Assembly (NCBI GenBank): GCA_018815245.1 | Contig: JAHIXK010000005.1 | Span: forward strand, 186,001-250,000 | Length of the DNA: 64,000 nt | Direction of reading: 5' to 3' | Origin: Gammaproteobacteria bacterium | GTDB lineage: Bacteria; Pseudomonadota; Gammaproteobacteria; Burkholderiales; Burkholderiaceae_B | In this document: positions 44,907-54,090 of the stretch, one piece after another | Position numbering within the stretch: the first letter of the stretch is position 1 | Layout: each line of letters opens with the position of its first letter | The notes under the pieces: model-generated | What the model was told of the DNA's origin: nothing | Database searches by the model: none | The model's input: only the letters and a program-made list of their open reading frames with translations | Translations under genes and position numbers: made by a program

Positions 44907-45922
44907 CCAAGTTCATACACGCACCCAATATTCATCAAGGCGGTGGTCGCGCTTTACTCAGTGACTTACTGAAGGTGGGGAACGAAACTTTCAGTTGTAT
45001 TTTGGACAGCAGAATGGAAATACCAAACTCTCATGCTGGGCATCTTTTGAAAATGGTTGCGCCGTCGCTGCTTGCTCGATTGAAGGCAGAGTTTTGGTTG
45101 CGAAGCCAAGTGCAGGCCGATGACACGGTGCTGTGTTTCGGAAACCTGCCACCCCTGTTCCCCAACAAAGGAAAGGTCACAGTTTTTTTGCAAAACCGTT
45201 ACATGTTTGGGTCACACAACTTTTCGGGTTTTTCGTTGGGCGCTCGCCTGCGCTTGGCGCTTGAACGTTGCTGGTTCCGTTGGTGCATGCGGTCAAGCTA
45301 CCAAATCGTGGTGCAATCGCAAACAATGCAACAAGAATTGCGGCAGGCTTTGGGATTTGAATCGCGGGTTTTGCCATTTCTACCCGCTATGCAAACTCAA
45401 GCCAGTGACAATTCAATCGATCAAACATTCGATTTTGTCTATGTGTCTTCTGCCGAGCCGCATAAGAATCACCGTGCACTTATTCAGGCTTGGGTACAAC
45501 TTGCGGCGAAGGGCATTCGACCCAGCCTGGCACTTACGGTGGATCACAATTCAGCTTTTACGATAGTGGCTGAAATTGAGCAACACAAACAGCTTCACCA
45601 GCTTGCAATACATAATTTCGGTACTTTGCCGCCTGGGCAAGTTCAGGCGCTTTACAAAAACTCCAAGGCGCTTATTTTCCCGTCCAAACTTGAATCATAT
45701 GGCCTGCCACTGCTGGAAGCCCGGCAGCTGGGTCTGCCAATTCTCGCTTCCGAGCTGGACTATGTTCGAGACGTCGTTCAGCCTGAACAAACCTTTGACC
45801 CAAACTCCCCCACTTCGATTGCACGGGCGGTAATGCGTCATCTGGCAATAAAAACCGAAGCCGTAGTGCCTGTAGATGCAGCAATTTTTCTTGCGGAAAT
45901 CCAGAAGCGGGGTGCCGCATGA
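44903..45922 (+). CDS. Glycosyltransferase, GT4-like
   Basis: The 339-residue protein has a GT-B fold with the donor-binding C-terminal half: FVYVSSAEPHKNHRALIQAW, NFGTLPPGQVQALYK and FPSKLESYGLPLLEARQLG, where the Glu pair contacts the nucleotide sugar. The acceptor cannot be deduced. It is coupled to its neighbours by ATGA overlaps on both sides. Confidence 0.85.
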   Translation: MTKFIHAPNIHQGGGRALLSDLLKVGNETFSCILDSRMEIPNSHAGHLLKMVAPSLLARLKAEFWLRSQVQADDTVLCFGNLPPLFPNKGKVTVFLQNRYMFGSHNFSGFSLGARLRLALERCWFRWCMRSSYQIVVQSQTMQQELRQALGFESRVLPFLPAMQTQASDNSIDQTFDFVYVSSAEPHKNHRALIQAWVQLAAKGIRPSLALTVDHNSAFTIVAEIEQHKQLHQLAIHNFGTLPPGQVQALYKNSKALIFPSKLESYGLPLLEARQLGLPILASELDYVRDVVQPEQTFDPNSPTSIARAVMRHLAIKTEAVVPVDAAIFLAEIQKRGAA

Positions 45923-47163
45923 AGATTTTGATTGTTACCCAATACTTCTGGCCCGAAAGCTTCATGATCAATGACGTAGTAAAGGCATTGATCAACCAGG
46001 GGCACACCGTTGTGGTTGCCACTGGCAAACCGAATTATCCTGAGGGCAAAATATTTACGGGTTACCGAGCCAGCGGGGTGCAGCGTGAGCTGTTTGGTCG
46101 GCAAGCATTGCTGGTGCGCATTCCCACCTGGCCCCGCAAGCATGGCGGTGCGAGGAATCTGATTCTCAACTATCTGGTTTTTGTACTTGCTGGCGTTTTT
46201 TGTTTGCCTTGGGCTTTGCGTGGCTTGAAATTCGATGCAATTCTTGTGTACGCACCTTCGCCGCTTACGCAAACAATCCCTGCAATTGTGTTGAAGTGGA
46301 TAAAGCGCGCGCCACTTGCATTGTGGGTTCAAGACCTTTGGCCTGAAAGCCTGGAAGCCACCGGATTCATACGCAACAAAAAGGCGCTGAAGCTTGTTGG
46401 TTACATGGTTTACTGGATCTATAAAGGTTGCGATGTGTTGCTTGCTCAGTCCAAGGCCTTTATTGCGCCGTTAAACGAATATGCCAATCGCAGCAAAATT
46501 CGCTATCAACCCAATTCCTACCCCGAGCAAAGTGTCGGCGAGCAAGTCGAGGCACCGCTAGAGCTTCTTCAACTGCTGGAAAGCAAGTTTTGTATTGTTT
46601 TTGCGGGTAACTTGGGGCAAGTTCAAGCTTTGGATACTGTTGTTGAAACTGCGGTTCAACTAAAAGAACACAAAGACATTTCGATTGTTCTGGTGGGCAG
46701 CGGCAGCCGCAGTGAATGGCTTGTGAAGCAAAAACAGGAAAAAGGCCTGAGTAACCTGGAACTTCCCGGGCGATTCCCAATGCAAGCAATGTCTTCCATT
46801 TTTAGCAGGGCAGGGGCCTTGCTCGTATCACTCGAAGACGATCCCATATTCGCGCTTACAATTCCGAGTAAAATTCAGGCGTACTTGGCCGCAGGCAAGC
46901 CAGTGTTGGCCAGCCTGAATGGCGAAGGTGCTCGTGTAGTATTGGAGGCCGGGGCTGGCTTGGCATCGCCAGCTGGCGACAGCGCGGGTTTGGCTGCGAA
47001 CATTCTGAAACTTAAAGCTTTACCCGAAGCAACACGTCTGGAAATGGGCCGGCACGGCAAAGCCTATTTCCTGGCGTATTTTGAAACTGAAAGCCAGGCA
47101 AAGCACTTGGTTGAAACACTCAGCGCCATGGGCCCGGGTAAATCAGGAATTACCACCACATGA
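45919..47163 (+). CDS. WbuB-like GT4 glycosyltransferase (probable FucNAc transferase)
   Basis: The 414-residue GT-B enzyme begins MKILIVTQYFWPESF and contains NYPEGKIFTGYR, LWVQDLWPESLEATG and SLEDDPIFALTIPSKIQAYLA, all characteristic of WbuB-type enzymes that transfer N-acetyl-L-fucosamine. The three following genes are those expected for UDP-L-FucNAc synthesis, as in E. coli O26-type clusters. Substrate is inferred from this context. Confidence 0.82.
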   Translation: MKILIVTQYFWPESFMINDVVKALINQGHTVVVATGKPNYPEGKIFTGYRASGVQRELFGRQALLVRIPTWPRKHGGARNLILNYLVFVLAGVFCLPWALRGLKFDAILVYAPSPLTQTIPAIVLKWIKRAPLALWVQDLWPESLEATGFIRNKKALKLVGYMVYWIYKGCDVLLAQSKAFIAPLNEYANRSKIRYQPNSYPEQSVGEQVEAPLELLQLLESKFCIVFAGNLGQVQALDTVVETAVQLKEHKDISIVLVGSGSRSEWLVKQKQEKGLSNLELPGRFPMQAMSSIFSRAGALLVSLEDDPIFALTIPSKIQAYLAAGKPVLASLNGEGARVVLEAGAGLASPAGDSAGLAANILKLKALPEATRLEMGRHGKAYFLAYFETESQAKHLVETLSAMGPGKSGITTT

Positions 47164-48023
47164 AAATTCTTGTTTTGGGCATTACCGGCATGTTGGGTAG
47201 TGCCGTATTCAAAGCTTTGTGCGATACCAAGCAATTTCAGGTGTGGGGTAGCCAGCGGGGCAATGCCCCACACCCAAAACTAGTAGATTTTACTTCCGCA
47301 GGAATTCTTACCGGGCTCGACGTACTTGATCAAGACGCGTTGGTCGATGCATTTGCTCAAGTAAAACCCAATGTGGTTATCAACTGTGTGGGGCTTATCA
47401 AGCAGCTCGATCAGGCCAACGACCCTTTGGTGGCATTGCCCATCAATTCCATGTTGCCACACCGCTTGCTTCGCCTTTGTGAAGTGGGCAATGCGCGACT
47501 GGTGCACATTAGTACCGATTGTGTATTCAATGGTAAGAAAGGCAATTACCTTGAAACAGATCCTTCCGATGCAGAAGACCTATATGGCAAATCGAAATAC
47601 ATCGGGGAACTGCACAACAGTCCCCACGCAATCACCTTGCGAACTTCGATCATTGGCCATGAACTGGGAACCAGTTTTGCGTTACTTGAATGGTTCCTGG
47701 CGCAGCAGGGCAGCGTAAAGGGTTTTTCCAAAGCCATATTTTCAGGCGTGCCTACTTGTGAACTGGCGCACATCGTCATGAATCATGTGTTGCCCAAGCC
47801 CGAACTTCATGGCTTGTATCACGTGGCCGCGAACCCCATTTCCAAGCTTGATTTGTTGCGTTTAATAGCCCAGGTTTATGGTTTGAATACCGCAATCAAC
47901 CCCGACAACGGCTTGGTGATTGACCGTTCGCTGTGCGCAAAGCGCTTCGAGCAGGCAAGCGGGTATACTCCCCCTGAATGGCCTGAATTGATTCAGAAAA
48001 TGCGCCAAAACCGAATTCAATAA
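47160..48023 (+). CDS. fnlB: RfbD-like reductase, FnlB-type step of UDP-L-FucNAc synthesis
   Basis: The 287-residue SDR has ILVLGITGMLGSAVF for NAD(P)H binding, STDCVFNGKKG and YGKSKYIGE with the YxxxK pair. It is related to dTDP-rhamnose reductase. In FnlABC/CapEFG pathways the middle enzyme reduces and epimerises the keto sugar; position between WbuB-like and FnlA/FnlC-like genes supports this. An RfbD role with the rfbA and rfbC genes at 62 kb is the alternative. Confidence 0.75.
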   Translation: MKILVLGITGMLGSAVFKALCDTKQFQVWGSQRGNAPHPKLVDFTSAGILTGLDVLDQDALVDAFAQVKPNVVINCVGLIKQLDQANDPLVALPINSMLPHRLLRLCEVGNARLVHISTDCVFNGKKGNYLETDPSDAEDLYGKSKYIGELHNSPHAITLRTSIIGHELGTSFALLEWFLAQQGSVKGFSKAIFSGVPTCELAHIVMNHVLPKPELHGLYHVAANPISKLDLLRLIAQVYGLNTAINPDNGLVIDRSLCAKRFEQASGYTPPEWPELIQKMRQNRIQ

Positions 48024-48039
48024 ACACGGACCCGCACAC

Positions 48040-49050
48040 ATGTTCGACGGAAAAGTACTCATGATCACCGGTGGCACCGGCTCGTTTGGCCACACGGTAC
48101 TAAAGCGCTTCATTGAAACCGAAGTCAAAGAGATTCGTATTTTCAGCCGTGACGAAAAAAAGCAGGAAGACATGCGCATCGCCTTGGGCTGCGACAAAGT
48201 GAAATTTTATATCGGCGATGTACGCGATTACGACAGCCTTTCCCAAGCCATGACCGGTGTTGACTATGTATTTCATGCTGCAGCATTGAAGCAAGTGCCT
48301 TCCTGCGAGTTCTACCCCATGGAAGCGGTACGCACCAATGTGCTGGGTACCGAAAACATGCTCAACGCAGCCATCGCCAAAGGCGTAAGCCGCGTGGTGG
48401 TGCTAAGTACCGACAAAGCCGTGTATCCCATCAATGCTATGGGCATTTCCAAAGCCATGGCCGAAAAGTTGATGGTTGCAAAGTCGCGCACCATTCCGGA
48501 AGGCGGTACTGTGGTGTGCGCAACGCGTTACGGCAATGTCATGGCAAGCCGTGGTTCTGTTATTCCCTTGTTCATTCAGCAATTGCTTGATGGGCAGGAA
48601 ATCACAGTGACCGACCCCAGCATGACACGCTTTCTTATGTCTCTCGAAGAATCAGTCGACCTGGTTCTGCATGCGTTCGAGCACGGCCAGCAAGGCGATA
48701 TATTCATTCAAAAGGCCCCCGCTTCCACTGTGGCCGATCTTGCCCAAGCCTTGAAAGAACTGCTGAACAAAACCAACCCCATTAAAATTATCGGTACTCG
48801 CCATGGCGAGAAATTGTATGAGTCACTGGTGTCGCGTGAAGAAATGGCCAAGGCCGAAGACATGGGCCAATACTTCCGGATTCCTGCCGATAATCGCGAC
48901 TTGAATTACGCAAAGTATTTCGTAGAAGGCGAACAACGTATTTCTGAATTTGATGATTACACCTCACACAACACGCATCGCCTTGATATACCCGGGGTCA
49001 AAGAAGTACTCAAGAAGCTGGATTACGTGCAGGAGTTTTTGAATGCTTAA
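48040..49050 (+). CDS. fnlA: FnlA/CapE-like UDP-GlcNAc 4,6-dehydratase/5-epimerase
   Basis: The 336-residue SDR has MITGGTGSFGHTVL for the cofactor, VFHAAALKQVP and STDKAVYPINAMGISKAMAEK. Met replaces the usual catalytic Tyr in MxxxK, a feature of this inverting dehydratase family (FlaA1/WbjB/CapE). It opens UDP-L-FucNAc synthesis from UDP-GlcNAc. It ends 8 nt inside the next gene. Confidence 0.85.
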   Translation: MFDGKVLMITGGTGSFGHTVLKRFIETEVKEIRIFSRDEKKQEDMRIALGCDKVKFYIGDVRDYDSLSQAMTGVDYVFHAAALKQVPSCEFYPMEAVRTNVLGTENMLNAAIAKGVSRVVVLSTDKAVYPINAMGISKAMAEKLMVAKSRTIPEGGTVVCATRYGNVMASRGSVIPLFIQQLLDGQEITVTDPSMTRFLMSLEESVDLVLHAFEHGQQGDIFIQKAPASTVADLAQALKELLNKTNPIKIIGTRHGEKLYESLVSREEMAKAEDMGQYFRIPADNRDLNYAKYFVEGEQRISEFDDYTSHNTHRLDIPGVKEVLKKLDYVQEFLNA

Positions 49051-50167
49051 GGTCATGACCCTGGTCGGCACGCGGCCCGAATTGATCAAGATGAGCCGGG
49101 TGATTGCCGAGCTCGACAAGCACACCGAGCACACCTTGGTGCACACAGGGCAGAATTACGACTACGAATTGAATCAGGTTTTTTTTGATGACCTGGGCAT
49201 TCGCAAACCCGACTTTTTTCTGGAAGCGGTTGGAGACAACGCAGCGCAAACCATTGCGCGGGTTATCGAGAAATCAGACGCTGTAATTGAAAAAGTTAAG
49301 CCTGACGCATTGATGTTGTATGGCGACACCAATTCGTGTCTTGCTGTTATTTCAGCCAAGCGGCGCAAGGTGCCCGTGTTTCATATGGAAGCGGGAAACC
49401 GTTGTTTCGATCAGCGTGTGCCCGAGGAGTTGAACCGCAAGGTGCTTGATCACCTAAGCGACATCAATATGGTGCTGACTGAGCACGCGCGCCGCTACCT
49501 GATTGCTGAAGGCATTCGCCCTGAAACAATCATCAAAACTGGTTCACACATGCGTGAAGTGCTTGACCACTACATGCCCAAAATTCAGCAAAGCCAAGTG
49601 CTTCAAACCATGAAGCTGGAGGCTGGCAAGTTTTTCATCGTGAGCGCACATCGTGAAGAAAATGTGGACAGCCCCGAAAATGTGGCCGACCTGCTCGAAA
49701 CGCTGAACGCGCTCGCCAATCATTACAATTACCCAGTGATTGTGTCGACCCACCCGCGCACCCAAAAGCGCTTGGCTGAACTTGATTTAAGCGCCCTAAG
49801 CCCGCTAATCCAGTTTTTGAAGCCCTTTGGTTTTACCGACTACATTCGCCTGCAAATGGCGGCCGCTTGCGTCATTTCCGACAGCGGCACCATTACTGAA
49901 GAAACATCGTTGCTTGGCCTGAGCTCGATCACTATTCGCAATGCCCATGAGCGGCCTGAGGGCATGGACGAAGGCATCCTCATCATGTCGGGTTTGAAAA
50001 AAGCACGTGTGCTTGATGCTGTGCGCGTGGTGATTGAACAAAAAGCATCACAGCCCCATGTTGCGCCAGTTGTTAAAGATTATGAAAACCCCCACGTGGC
50101 CCGCCAAGTGTTACGTGTGGCACTAAGTTACACCGACTACATCAATCGCACTGTATGGTCGAAGTAA
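49043..50167 (+). CDS. fnlC: FnlC/WecB-like UDP-sugar 2-epimerase
   Basis: The 374-residue protein belongs to the UDP-GlcNAc 2-epimerase family: LVGTRPELIKMSRVI, HMEAGNRCFDQRVPEE, SAHREENVDSPENV and SDSGTITEETSLLGL. In the FucNAc pathway this step converts the 2-position after the dehydratase and reductase. It overlaps the previous gene by 8 nt and the next by 13 nt. Confidence 0.85.
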   Translation: MLKVMTLVGTRPELIKMSRVIAELDKHTEHTLVHTGQNYDYELNQVFFDDLGIRKPDFFLEAVGDNAAQTIARVIEKSDAVIEKVKPDALMLYGDTNSCLAVISAKRRKVPVFHMEAGNRCFDQRVPEELNRKVLDHLSDINMVLTEHARRYLIAEGIRPETIIKTGSHMREVLDHYMPKIQQSQVLQTMKLEAGKFFIVSAHREENVDSPENVADLLETLNALANHYNYPVIVSTHPRTQKRLAELDLSALSPLIQFLKPFGFTDYIRLQMAAACVISDSGTITEETSLLGLSSITIRNAHERPEGMDEGILIMSGLKKARVLDAVRVVIEQKASQPHVAPVVKDYENPHVARQVLRVALSYTDYINRTVWSK

Positions 50168-51117
50168 AGGGCCAGCGAATTCTGGTGACAGGGGCTACAG
50201 GTTTTGTAGGCCAGCGCGTGTGCGCCCTGCTTGAAAGTAGGGGCGCGGTTGTTGTAAAAACCAGCCGTGCGCCGTGCAGTGAACCAAACATGTTTCAGGT
50301 AGAGCCACTTGGCCCGAATACCAATTGGCAGGAAGCGTTGCAGGGTTGCCATGCCGTGGTTCATCTTGCTGCACGCGTTCATGTCATGAACGATGAATCG
50401 GCAAACCCGTTGCACGAATTTCGTTTGGCCAATACCGCAGGTACATTGCAATTGGCGCGCCAAGCCGCGCAGTGTGGTGTTAAGCGTTTGGTGTTTGTCA
50501 GTTCAATCAAAGTAAATGGCGAGGCAGGGGAATTTACTGCCGATTCCCAAGCAAATCCAATCGACCCCTATGGCATCTCCAAATTTGAAGCCGAGCAACA
50601 GTTGTTTGAGTTCAGCAAGCAAAGCGGGCTTGAGGTGACGGTAGTTCGTCCACCCTTGGTTTACGGCCCTGGGGTACGCGCTAACTTTTTGAAATTACTC
50701 GGTGCGGTTGCGCGGGGGATTCCATTGCCATTTGGCGCAGTTCACAACAAACGCAGCCTCGTTTTTGTTGGTAATTTGGCGAGCGCCATTGCTAGCTGCG
50801 TTCAACACCCCAATGCGGTGGGGAGAGTGTTTTTGGTGTCTGACAATGCCGATGTATCTACCGCACAGTTGGTGCGCGAAATGGCAAACGCTTTGGGCCG
50901 CAAGCCCAACGTGCTGCCAGTTCCACCCGCTTTAATTGAAACCGTAGCGGCTTTACTTGGCAAACGCGCTGCAGTACAACGTTTGTTGGGTAATTTAACA
51001 GTAAGCCCGCAAGTACTGTGTGATGAACTGAACTGGAGCCCGCCATTTACATTACAAGCAGGCATGAAAGAAACGGTAGATTGGTACCTGCAACAGGGGC
51101 AATTGAAAATAGCATGA
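50155..51117 (+). CDS. WbpV-like NAD-dependent sugar epimerase/reductase
   Basis: The 320-residue extended SDR has ILVTGATGFVGQRV, VVHLAARVHVMND, FVSSIKVNGE and YGISKFEAE with YxxxK. Proteins of this type (WbpV, GalE-like) reduce or epimerise UDP-4-keto-6-deoxy-GlcNAc to UDP-FucNAc or UDP-QuiNAc, acting with a WbpM-type dehydratase and the initiating transferase, which are the next two genes. The product identity is inferred. It overlaps the preceding gene by 13 nt and the next by ATGA. Confidence 0.82.
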   Translation: MVEVKGQRILVTGATGFVGQRVCALLESRGAVVVKTSRAPCSEPNMFQVEPLGPNTNWQEALQGCHAVVHLAARVHVMNDESANPLHEFRLANTAGTLQLARQAAQCGVKRLVFVSSIKVNGEAGEFTADSQANPIDPYGISKFEAEQQLFEFSKQSGLEVTVVRPPLVYGPGVRANFLKLLGAVARGIPLPFGAVHNKRSLVFVGNLASAIASCVQHPNAVGRVFLVSDNADVSTAQLVREMANALGRKPNVLPVPPALIETVAALLGKRAAVQRLLGNLTVSPQVLCDELNWSPPFTLQAGMKETVDWYLQQGQLKIA

Positions 51118-51677
51118 TCAAGCGACTCTTCGACCTACTGTTGTGCCTTGGCGTATTGGCAGTTTTGGCGATGCCTATTCTTGCCGTCGCATTGGCCGTG
51201 CGGCTTACCTCCCAAGGCCCAGCCCTTTACTGGAGCGACCGAGTTGGCATTCACAACCGCATATTTAAAATGCCCAAGTTTCGCAGCATGCGTGTAGGCA
51301 CGCCCGCCGTGGCAACGCATTTGCTCAGCGACCCTGCTTCGCATTTAACACCGATTGGCTCTTTCATACGTAAAACCAGTCTTGATGAACTGCCCCAGTT
51401 GTGGAGCATTCTAAAAGGCGACATGAGCTTTGTTGGCCCGCGCCCTGCCTTGTTCAATCAACAGGATTTGATCGACATGCGAACAGAAAAGGGTATTCAC
51501 AATATACTGCCGGGGCTAACAGGCTGGGCACAGGTGAATGGTCGCGACGACATACCGATTGTTCAAAAAGTACAGCTTGATTCTGAGTACCTGCAAAGGC
51601 AAAGTCTGATGTTCGACATTAAAATACTGTGGTTGACCTTTCTCAAGGTGGTCAAGCGCGACGGTGTTTCACACTAA
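51114..51677 (+). CDS. Initiating undecaprenyl-phosphate sugar phosphotransferase (PglC-like)
   Basis: The 187-residue monotopic phosphoglycosyltransferase has an N-terminal re-entrant helix (about 4-28) and the catalytic sequence FRSMRVGTP. SFIRKTSLDELPQLWSILKG (the D-E pair) and SFVGPRPAL...PGLTGWAQVNGRD also belong to it. It starts chain assembly by moving a sugar phosphate to the lipid carrier. The start at 51114 overlaps the previous stop (ATGA). Confidence 0.92.
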   Translation: MIKRLFDLLLCLGVLAVLAMPILAVALAVRLTSQGPALYWSDRVGIHNRIFKMPKFRSMRVGTPAVATHLLSDPASHLTPIGSFIRKTSLDELPQLWSILKGDMSFVGPRPALFNQQDLIDMRTEKGIHNILPGLTGWAQVNGRDDIPIVQKVQLDSEYLQRQSLMFDIKILWLTFLKVVKRDGVSH

Positions 51678-51691
51678 GGGTCGGGCACACC

Positions 51692-53620
51692 ATGTTTCTC
51701 TCAAAATTTGCCAATCCCGTGCTTAACCTTCCTCGTGTGGCCAAGCGGATTATTGTGCTGGCAGTCGATGCCAGCCTTTGCGTACTCACAGTATGGTTGG
51801 CCTATTACCTGCGCCTTGATTACTGGATTTCATTAACCAATCCCGACTTTGGCTGGAACCCGCTGGCGGCTGTAGGCATAAGCCTGCTTATCGCTATTCC
51901 CCTGTTCATTGTGAATGGTTTTTATCGCGCCATATTCCGGTACTCGGGTTTGTCGGCCATGTTCACGGTAACCAAAGTGATTGCGGTTTACGGTATTGTG
52001 TACGCCGCCATATTCACTGCCATGGGTGTTTCGGGCGTACCGCGTACCGTGGGCATTATCCAACCCATTTTGCTCATGGTATTTGTAGGTTTAACCCGCC
52101 TGTTTGCCAGGTTTTGGTTGGGGGGCATGTACCGCAACGAGTTGCAGCTGGCCAACTTGCCGCGCGTGCTTATTTACGGTGCGGGCGCCACTGGCCGTCA
52201 GCTTGCTGGTGCATTGGCCAATAGCCATGAAATGCGGGTGGTCGGTTTTATCGACGACAACAAAGCCCTGCACAAACAAACAATCAACAACCTGAAGATT
52301 TTTAACCCCAGCGACTTGCAGGGTTTGGTTGAAACATTGGGAGTGAACACTGTGCTGCTGGCATTCAATGCAGCAAACCGCAAGCGTCGAAATGAAATTC
52401 TGGATAGCATTTCCAAAAGCAAAGTTGCTGTGCGTACACTGCCCCGAGTCACTGAAATTGCCACAGGCAAAGTCAGTGTTTCCGACCTGCGCGAGCTGGA
52501 CATTGACGACCTGCTTGGCCGTGACCCGGTAAGCCCCGACCCTGAATTGTTGTCGAAGAACATACAAGGCAAAGTGGTGCTGGTAACCGGTGCAGGCGGT
52601 TCAATCGGCAGTGAACTGTGCCGCCAAATTCTGAGCGTAGGGCCAGCGCAGTTGTTGTTGGTGGAGCAAAGTGAATTTGCTTTGTATCAGATTCATCAAG
52701 AGCTTGAGCAACAACTGATCTCGAAAAATGGCTCTTCTATTGCTCTGGTTCCGTTTCTGGCGTCGGTTCGAGATGAAGCCCGTATGGACAGTATTCTCGG
52801 TAAATTCAAACCACACACCATTTTTCATGCGGCAGCGTACAAGCACGTACCTTTGGTTGAGCACAACTTAAGCGAAGGTATTTACAACAACGTATTTGGT
52901 ACCTTCACTACCGCAAAACTTGCTTTGAAACATGGCTCAGAAAATTTTGTACTGATTAGTACTGACAAGGCCGTGCGCCCAACTAACGTAATGGGAGCCA
53001 CCAAACGTCTTGCGGAAATGTCGTTGCAGGCCCTTGCGGAGACATCCACCACCACTGTGTTCTCCATGGTGCGTTTCGGTAACGTGTTGGGGTCTTCGGG
53101 TTCAGTGGTGCCATTGTTCCGCCAACAAATTCGGGATGGTGGGCCCATTACGCTAACGCACCGTGACATTACCCGGTACTTCATGACTATTCCTGAGGCC
53201 GCGCAATTGGTGATTCAGGCCAGTGCCTTGGCCAAAGGCGGGGATGTGTTTTTGTTGGACATGGGCGAACCCATTAAGATTTATGATCTGGCTGTGCGCA
53301 TGGTCGAATTGTCTGGCCTTAGTATTCGTGATGATTTGAACCCAGAAGGCGATGTTGAAATTCAAGTCACTGGGCTTAGGCCAGGTGAGAAACTGTATGA
53401 GGAATTGTTGATTGGGAATGACCCGCAGCCCACAGCGCACGCTCGAATAATGACTGCGTCCGAATCATTTCTACCCATGGACGAACTGAAACAAACGCTG
53501 TTGCAGATATCCCGGTCCATAAATGTTTCGGATTTACCCCAGGCGCTCAAAATTTTGGCTGTGGCTGTTGAGGGTTATTCATCTCACGAGCTTGTTGATT
53601 GGCTAGCGGAACTTCGTTAG
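51692..53620 (+). CDS. WbpM-like membrane UDP-GlcNAc 4,6-dehydratase (nucleoside-diphosphate sugar epimerase)
   Basis: The 642-residue protein has four N-terminal TM helices, a Rossmann-type CoA-binding-like region (VLIYGAGATGRQLAGALANS) and a C-terminal SDR. The SDR has VLVTGAGGSIGSELCRQI, FHAAAYKHVP and TDKAVRPTNVMGATKRLAE, where Met replaces the catalytic Tyr as in WbpM/PglF. It makes UDP-4-keto-6-deoxy-GlcNAc, the precursor of UDP-QuiNAc, FucNAc or bacillosamine. It closes the first polysaccharide block. Confidence 0.9.
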   Translation: MFLSKFANPVLNLPRVAKRIIVLAVDASLCVLTVWLAYYLRLDYWISLTNPDFGWNPLAAVGISLLIAIPLFIVNGFYRAIFRYSGLSAMFTVTKVIAVYGIVYAAIFTAMGVSGVPRTVGIIQPILLMVFVGLTRLFARFWLGGMYRNELQLANLPRVLIYGAGATGRQLAGALANSHEMRVVGFIDDNKALHKQTINNLKIFNPSDLQGLVETLGVNTVLLAFNAANRKRRNEILDSISKSKVAVRTLPRVTEIATGKVSVSDLRELDIDDLLGRDPVSPDPELLSKNIQGKVVLVTGAGGSIGSELCRQILSVGPAQLLLVEQSEFALYQIHQELEQQLISKNGSSIALVPFLASVRDEARMDSILGKFKPHTIFHAAAYKHVPLVEHNLSEGIYNNVFGTFTTAKLALKHGSENFVLISTDKAVRPTNVMGATKRLAEMSLQALAETSTTTVFSMVRFGNVLGSSGSVVPLFRQQIRDGGPITLTHRDITRYFMTIPEAAQLVIQASALAKGGDVFLLDMGEPIKIYDLAVRMVELSGLSIRDDLNPEGDVEIQVTGLRPGEKLYEELLIGNDPQPTAHARIMTASESFLPMDELKQTLLQISRSINVSDLPQALKILAVAVEGYSSHELVDWLAELR

Positions 53621-53695
53621 GTTACTAATTAGAAATGCTTAATTTGATAAATATTTGGCATAATGCTGCGTGCGACGTTCAAACTTTAATGAAAC

Positions 53696-53884
53696 TTATT
53701 TAAGCCCTATCTGAATGACGATCATGACCAAGGCGTATATGACGCTATCTATATGCTCGCTGTCATTGTGATTGCTAACGCTGGCGCCAATTGTAGTGGT
53801 TTTTATTCCATCCTTCGTCGTGCTACGCATGAACCACGAATGTCCGCAGCTTGAGCTTAAAAAAATCTCCATCTTGTCGAGCAC
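53696..53884 (-). CDS. Doubtful small ORF (62 codons), unrecognised
   Basis: A GTG-start frame encodes a short protein with SSSCGHSW and a hydrophobic C-terminal stretch (VIYALVMIVIQIGL). No family is recognised and no ribosome site is clear. It lies back to back with another short frame in the 470-nt gap between the WbpM-like gene and gmd. It may be real, a gene remnant, or chance. Confidence 0.25.
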   Translation of the reverse strand: MLDKMEIFLSSSCGHSWFMRSTTKDGIKTTTIGASVSNHNDSEHIDSVIYALVMIVIQIGLK

Positions 53885-53887
53885 CTG

Positions 53888-54088
53888 GTGGTTGTTGAAT
53901 GTCTTGCCGAAATTATCTTTAACGGCAATGTGATTATGCTCGGTGAGAACCAGTCACTTCATCCCTCTGGGGCGGTTTTTCGTCTTACCACCCCAGGAAT
54001 CATGCCGAGTGAGATCATTGAAGTGCAATCAGACTGTTGCTTGGAAAAGGACGATATCGTGCGGGTTGACGACTTTTACGGAATATAG
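53888..54088 (+). CDS. Doubtful small ORF (66 codons) ending 2 nt before gmd
   Basis: A GTG-start frame reads [19 protein letters not shown] and [11 protein letters not shown] and ends two bases before the gmd ATG. Codon use looks coding-like and the close spacing to gmd would allow coupling. No family is recognised. It may be the tail of a once larger gene truncated when the locus was assembled. Confidence 0.3.
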   Translation: MVVECLAEIIFNGNVIMLGENQSLHPSGAVFRLTTPGIMPSEIIEVQSDCCLEKDDIVRVDDFYGI

Positions 54089-54090
54089 AA

